From: Cristatella mucedo | Taxonomy: Eukaryota > Bryozoa > Phylactolaemata > Cristatellidae | Reading direction: 5' to 3' | Length of the DNA stretch: 64,000 bases | Assembly: GCA_009760855.2 (NCBI GenBank) | Contig: WPIO01000028.1 | Location: 3,801,501-3,865,500, forward strand | Part shown: in pieces, positions 59,560 through 64,000 of the stretch | Position numbering within the stretch: position 1 is the stretch's first letter | How the letters are laid out: every line of letters begins with the position of its first letter | Translations under genes and position numbers: made by a program | The notes under the pieces: model-generated | What the model was told of the DNA's origin: nothing | What the model saw: the letters and a program-made list of their open reading frames with translations, nothing else | Database searches by the model: none

Positions 59560-62275
59560 TCTCTAGCTCTCATTTAATAGCCTTTGCTCCCTGCTACCGT
59601 GCCTTGTTTACGCTATCGAACCCTCGTTTGCTATCGCCCACCTCAATCTATACACACGCGGTCTTGTTGGATTTATTTCAGTTGCAAACCGATTACATGG
59701 AAATTGTGGTATAGGTTCAATTGGCCTCCACACAATCGCTCCGTCTTGTCTTTTTCTAACGAGTCTTCTATAGGGAATGTATATGCACTGCTCTATACGT
59801 TGAAGCATACTGAAATGTTGCTCTTTTTTGAAGCTACACATTTTCTTGAGTGACTTTCGACTGTTTTATTTCCAGTGTATCAGTTTTTGGTCTTCACATC
59901 ATCTGAAACTCTTATCTTACAACGTCTTATGTAGCAGTGATAACGTTTTGTCTACTCAGATCATTAGCAAGCGACCGGTGTAAGTTTTCCCGGTGTAGAA
60001 GCCCACAATGTTTTTCGCTACACCAGCTGGTCTGAAGTTGGGCAAAAATTCTGCTCTCTGCATTACTGTTTCTAGCACAGTCCTGGTGTATGCCATCGCC
60101 AATATGGTTAGCTTAAAGGTTCACTCTAATTTCTGCATCTAGACCACTAGTCCTCGCAGGATTCCTAGCCATCGCTGTCTGCATGTACTGGCTAAGTAGA
60201 CCGGTTCGTTGCTAAGCACAGGGGAGTTTCTCACATATTGCTCTGAGCCGAAGCAGTTCTTGTCAACTCGGAGTCAGCCCTTGTGCACTGCCAACGTGCT
60301 CGCCGACAACGTATAGGCACATGTCGTACAAGATAGTCAACGTAGAACTTACCGCTGAATTAGGCGAGCAGCAAGGGAAGCTGGCAGTAAACAGGTGGAA
60401 GTCTAAGAACAGCTAAGCATGTGGCATGAAGATTGGAAACCAGGCGAGCAGAACCGTGGCTGCCTCAAAATTTTTATCGTTTTAAAATGATATGTTTAGT
60501 TAAGGACCTACCGATTGAAAATACCTATGGCCAGACGGTGACAGTCAAGGTAGCAAGCAGATTTGCCACGTGGCATGCCGTGATGTCGCGTGGCACGTGC
60601 TGACGATCGCACTTGTCTTGATCGCTTCTTGGTCCCCCCGAATTAATTTTCTTGCCAGAGAAAGGGGCTTTTGAAAGGTGCAAGGCGTGAATGGCATTTG
60701 AAAGGTGCCAGGCCAGGCCCATTCAGGTCCGTTTAGGGCCAAGGCGCACGATTGAATAATCGAACAGCTAACCGTATGTTTACCTGTAGCACGCATGATA
60801 CTGTTTCGTCTAGTTCTTGCTTGCTTACAGGTGGACGTGTGTCTGGTTCTGTGGCATGCGGTAAGAGACCGACACGGTTATGGCCTGTATGTAGTATAAT
60901 TAAGTCGTTTGTATATGCCCATATGAGTAAAAATTAAAAATTAAAATGAAGCTCTTCGTTTTTTAAATGAAAGCAGACATTCAATTTCGACTTCATCTGG
61001 TTAGATCTGTCTAGATGCGATGCTATGTAACGATTTTAGAGACTCGGTGAGCTCTTTAGCTTTCGGCGCATATCGCAGCAAAGTATTGCCAGGGCAGAAG
61101 GTCAGCCTCCTCGAAGTAGCATGCACATTTGCAAGGAAAACTGGATTTATTTCAGATTGGGCATATGGTTTTTATGCGACTTTACTACTACCACATGGTT
61201 GGCTACCTGCAAAGCTGCAGGCCATTTAAGAACAGGTTGTATGCCTACTTGCAGGGTAAGACTGACGTGTTGCCATAATGATAGGCCTCACACTTGATTT
61301 GCCTCGTTTATGTTGAAAGTATGATGCACCGTGTAAGGATCACTTCTTTGTCTTAGGAGAGCACAGCGAATTCCTTTACGGCTATGTTTCCAGTGTTTAA
61401 GGTCCGGCTATTGACGCATATTGACTCGTGTTCTGCTCTTGCCGTTCTTTCCCGAAAAGTGTTGGCTGTCGGTAGAAAAGAACCCATCCAGAATACGGCA
61501 TCCACGAATAATGCTGTGTGCTCGTCCATAGATGGTAGTGCTGGGCTGACCGTGCTGCTGCAAGAGTAGTACTCGAATCGATTGGCTTAAATCCATTTCT
61601 AAACTTAGCTTTTAACTTTAACTTTAACTTAGCTTAGAAAGTCGCATATGCCAAATATAGAGACACGGCAGCTATCGAGTGACATTCAGTATCAAACACC
61701 TCATAGACACCGATCGTTGCTGATCTTGCAATCGGGTTGTAGCCGCTTCCACGTTCAGACAGAACCAGGCCGGTGCAAACACATCGCTCGCATCAGTGCT
61801 AGTTCCAGCCGATATGCAATGTATACCGGTGATGCTGCTGAGTCTAGGAGCACGGCTATCGGTTAATAGGTTCGGCCGAAATATGTGCAGGTAGGTCGGC
61901 AGTAGTGAAACTAGAGTACTTGACTGTGGAGAAAATTTCCTCAACCAATGAATGACAAGTCATCAACTGAACATTCACCTAGTCAGTACAGTCCATATCA
62001 TTTGACATTATTGAGGAAATCTGCTGTAATGCAGTTATAGCTGCTACTGGTCAATCTGTGGCAACACTGCTTTGGCATGCATTCACTTCGTATTACGTGT
62101 CCTTGTAGACTACTCAAGTTCTTCTTGCTTTTGCCGCTTCTGCATGTCGATAGCTTAATGTATTTGGCCATCGTCACGCTGCAGTGTCAGCCCTCAGAGT
62201 CAACCTGTTTTGAAGAGGCTCGTGCGAGACTAAATATCTTACTAGGTCCCAGATTCTCTTCAGGCTCGGCTACTG
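59560..62275. other. No gene recognised
   Basis: Short open frames at 61020-61229 and 61384-61569 have some coding feel, but no splice consistency or homology was found. No clear repeat. Confidence 0.3.
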
Positions 62276-62279
62276 TGGC

Positions 62280-63215
62280 CTTCTTTTGGAGGAGCGGCTG
62301 CTGAAAATGCTACCAACCGTCCACACTGTACTGTTAACTCTAAAGGTGGCAGCTAGATTGTTCATTAAATGCTATAAGTTTGGCCACGTGCTCCCTTTAC
62401 CAAGGGAGCTGCACTTGTTGAAACTCCTAACCCTTAAATTTTTGGCTCAGCCAGCTTATCCATGTAGCATACAGTCGGAATCAAGATGCTATTATTTAAA
62501 ATGACTTTTCACTTGACGGCCCCATCAGCTCTGCAGTTAAATCTGCCTGCTTTCACCTATTTAACGTTGCAAGAATGTGGGCTTGCTTAGATAAAGATAC
62601 TCACAGCCAAGGTTCATGCATTCGTATATCCTGTCTAGACTTAGTAACTCGCTACTTTCAGGTCTTCCTGCTCAGGCAATACAACTCTTACCATTTGCTG
62701 AAAAACTCGGCAGCTGGGTTTGTCTGCCGTTAACATGGAAATTGCCTCAGCACACCACACCTCAGTAACCTGTACTAGCTCCCCATCAAGCAGCACATAA
62801 GTTATATCCTCCATTCTCTTGCTCCAGCCTTCCTATCAAAATTACTTCCAAATCCCGTTTCGCATCACCGCTCTTTCGACTCTGATAGTTTGGTTTTGCC
62901 TTTAATGAACTTCGAATCCATTGGAGATCGTGTCTTCAGATAATATGCTCCAAAGTCTGTTAAATCAATACCGATTGAAATTACATCATTCCTTGATTTG
63001 ATGGCATTCAAAAAGAAACTACAAACCTTCCTGTTCCTCACAACCTTTGCCCCATCCACGTGAATTGTCCTTTCTGTGCACGTATGCTCAGAAATTGTGC
63101 ATGTTACGACAAACCGATTGACGTGCTTCATTTGCAACAAACATAAAATGCCTAGAAAAAGGGTTTTGGTTTTCTTGTGATGCTACATAAATATTATTAT
63201 TGTTATTGTTTTTAT
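62280..63215 (+). mobile_element. Old LINE-A-like 3' region
   Basis: Decayed RT C-terminus: GGTGGCAGCTAGATTGTTCA, CAGCTCTGCAGTTAAATCTG, TAGATAAAGATACTCACAG, AAAACTCGGCAGCTGGGTTT, then TTGGAGATCGTGTCTTCAGA. The tail is AAAATGCCTAGAAAAAGGGT, TGATGCTACATAAATATT and ATT repeats. More diverged than the other LINE-A copies. Confidence 0.7.
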
Positions 63216-63296
63216 TTTTTACCAATGAACTAAAGGTTCTTCATGATTTTAAAAGATTAGCAAAAACGGACGTTGCTGTCAACCTGATCTTCCAGG

Positions 63297-63298
<2 letters not shown>

Positions 63299-63352
<54 letters not shown>

Positions 63353-63371
63353 CACACACACACACACACAT
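63299..63371. repeat. (CA)n microsatellite
   Basis: A nearly perfect CA tract with one CG, ending in TATAATTATA. It flanks a SINE-1 tail. Confidence 0.97.
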
Positions 63372-63382
63372 ATAATTATATA

Positions 63383-63520
63383 ATTCATTTGTATAGCGCC
63401 CCAAGAGAACTTAGTCACTATTCAGGCGCTTCACATATGCCTCGGAGCTCGAGCGCGTGACCTCAGCCAAGCCTTTGTCGGGCGAGCACCTAACCGCTGC
63501 ACCAAACCAGCTCGGCATAT
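63383..63520 (-). mobile_element. SINE-1 copy
   Basis: ATTCATTTGTATAGCGCCCC, then TCAGGCGCTTCACATATGCC, GAGCACCTAACCGCTGCACC, AAACCAGCTCGGCAT. Complete, minus strand. Confidence 0.85.
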
Positions 63521-63596
63521 GGAAGTATAGGTATACGACACTTTTAATACAAAACAAGGAAGTGCATATTTGGGCATTCGTTAAAAGAGTGCATAC

Positions 63597-63722
63597 AGGG
63601 TTAAGGGGTTGCCCCGATCAAGGTCTGGCCGAGGTCGGGAGCTCGAGCCCCGTGGCATATGTGAAGCTCTTGAATAGAGATTAATTTCTCTTAGGGCGCT
63701 ATACAAAGGAATTATTATTATT
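63597..63722 (+). mobile_element. SINE-1 copy
   Basis: GTTAAGGGGTTGCCCCGATC, GAGCTCGAGCCCC (box B), GTGGCATATGTGAAGCTC, AATAGAGATTAATTTCTC and TTAGGGCGCTATACAAAG with (ATT)n. It is short of the 5'-most head. Confidence 0.85.
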
Positions 63723-63792
63723 ATAAGTGCATCTCACTCAGCATCATGCTGATATACTCATGACGATGATGGCATCACATGGTATAATATAT

Positions 63793-63900
63793 GATTCATT
63801 TGTATAGCGACCTAAGAGAAATTCATCCCTATTCAGGCGCTTCACGTATGCCACGGGGCTCGAGCTTCCGACCTCGGCCTTCAAATACATTCACCTAAAC
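63793..63900 (-). mobile_element. SINE-1 copy broken by a hAT element
   Basis: TTCATTTGTATAGCGACC, TCAGGCGCTTCACGTATGCC, GGGGCTCGAGC, then AAATACATTCACCTAAAC, where the SINE stops and the hAT terminus begins. The ACCTAAAC before the junction corresponds to ACCTTAAC of the intact SINE. Confidence 0.75.
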
Positions 63901-64000
63901 CAGTGGTTCTCAACCTGTGGGTCGCGACCCCTTTGGGGATCGAACGATTCTTTCACGGGGGTCGCCTAAGACCATTGGAAAACACATTTCCACATTTTTC
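63901..64000 (+). mobile_element. hAT transposon terminus resembling SPIN; continues past window
   Basis: It begins with the Charlie-type hAT terminal repeat CAGTGGTTCTCAACCT, then GTGGGTCGCGACCCCTTTGG (an internal inverted pair), CGAACGATT, GGGGGTCGCCTAAGACCATT and GGAAAACACATTTCC. This closely matches my memory of SPIN-family ends. The other end, any transposase and the target duplication are outside the window, so autonomy cannot be judged. The eight bases before it (ACCTAAAC) may be one side of the 8-bp target duplication. Confidence 0.7.

Noticed and set aside
61020-61569. Two plus-strand frames with a coding-like feel
   Set aside because: No splice-site agreement, no shared phase and no recognised homologue.

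Overview
This window is animal (metazoan) nuclear DNA, not prokaryotic. Its genes are split into short exons with GT–AG introns, and most of the sequence is intronic or intergenic DNA filled with LINEs, tRNA-derived SINEs, microsatellites and decayed transposons. The host is an invertebrate-like animal. A lophotrochozoan such as a mollusc or flatworm would fit the repeat types, but that is inference.

Two host genes are recognised with confidence. On the minus strand, 15726 to 9694 holds a complete three-exon LHFPL2-like tetraspan membrane protein gene of about 232 residues. On the plus strand, 38047 to 46033 holds five exons of a secreted or Golgi glutaminyl-peptide cyclotransferase (QPCT-like), with all zinc and catalytic residues present and a poly(A) signal at about 46125. 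Its N-terminal part is not securely found. A CpG-dense stretch at 21.4-23.3 kb contains a signal-peptide-like exon (22887-22973) that could be its first exon, 15 kb upstream. Two further pieces look coding but are unidentified: three phase-compatible exons at 53.5-55.4 kb, and a 75-codon exon at 59074-59298.

Repeats. (1) A decayed LINE with R2/NeSL-type organisation (restriction-like endonuclease at the C-terminus) lies on the minus strand at 1.2-3.75 kb. (2) Two families of L2/CR1-like LINEs, here named LINE-A and LINE-B, occur many times. The best LINE-A copies are 32.8-36.6 kb (minus; endonuclease plus RT) and 50.8-52.3 kb (plus; RT). The second is inserted inside a LINE-B copy. (3) Two tRNA-derived SINE families, here named SINE-1 and SINE-2, are scattered through the window. 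SINE-1 ends in the same 3' hairpin as LINE-A. (4) Two diverged copies of a roughly 2.3 kb element encoding an unusual conserved protein lie at 27.8-30.4 kb and 46.4-49.0 kb, each broken by different later insertions. (5) The last 100 bases are the terminal part of a hAT transposon that looks like the SPIN family, inserted in a SINE-1 copy.

No rRNA, genuine tRNA gene, CRISPR array, operon or defence system was seen. The most unusual content is the paired unknown-family element, the R2-like relic and the SPIN-like terminus.
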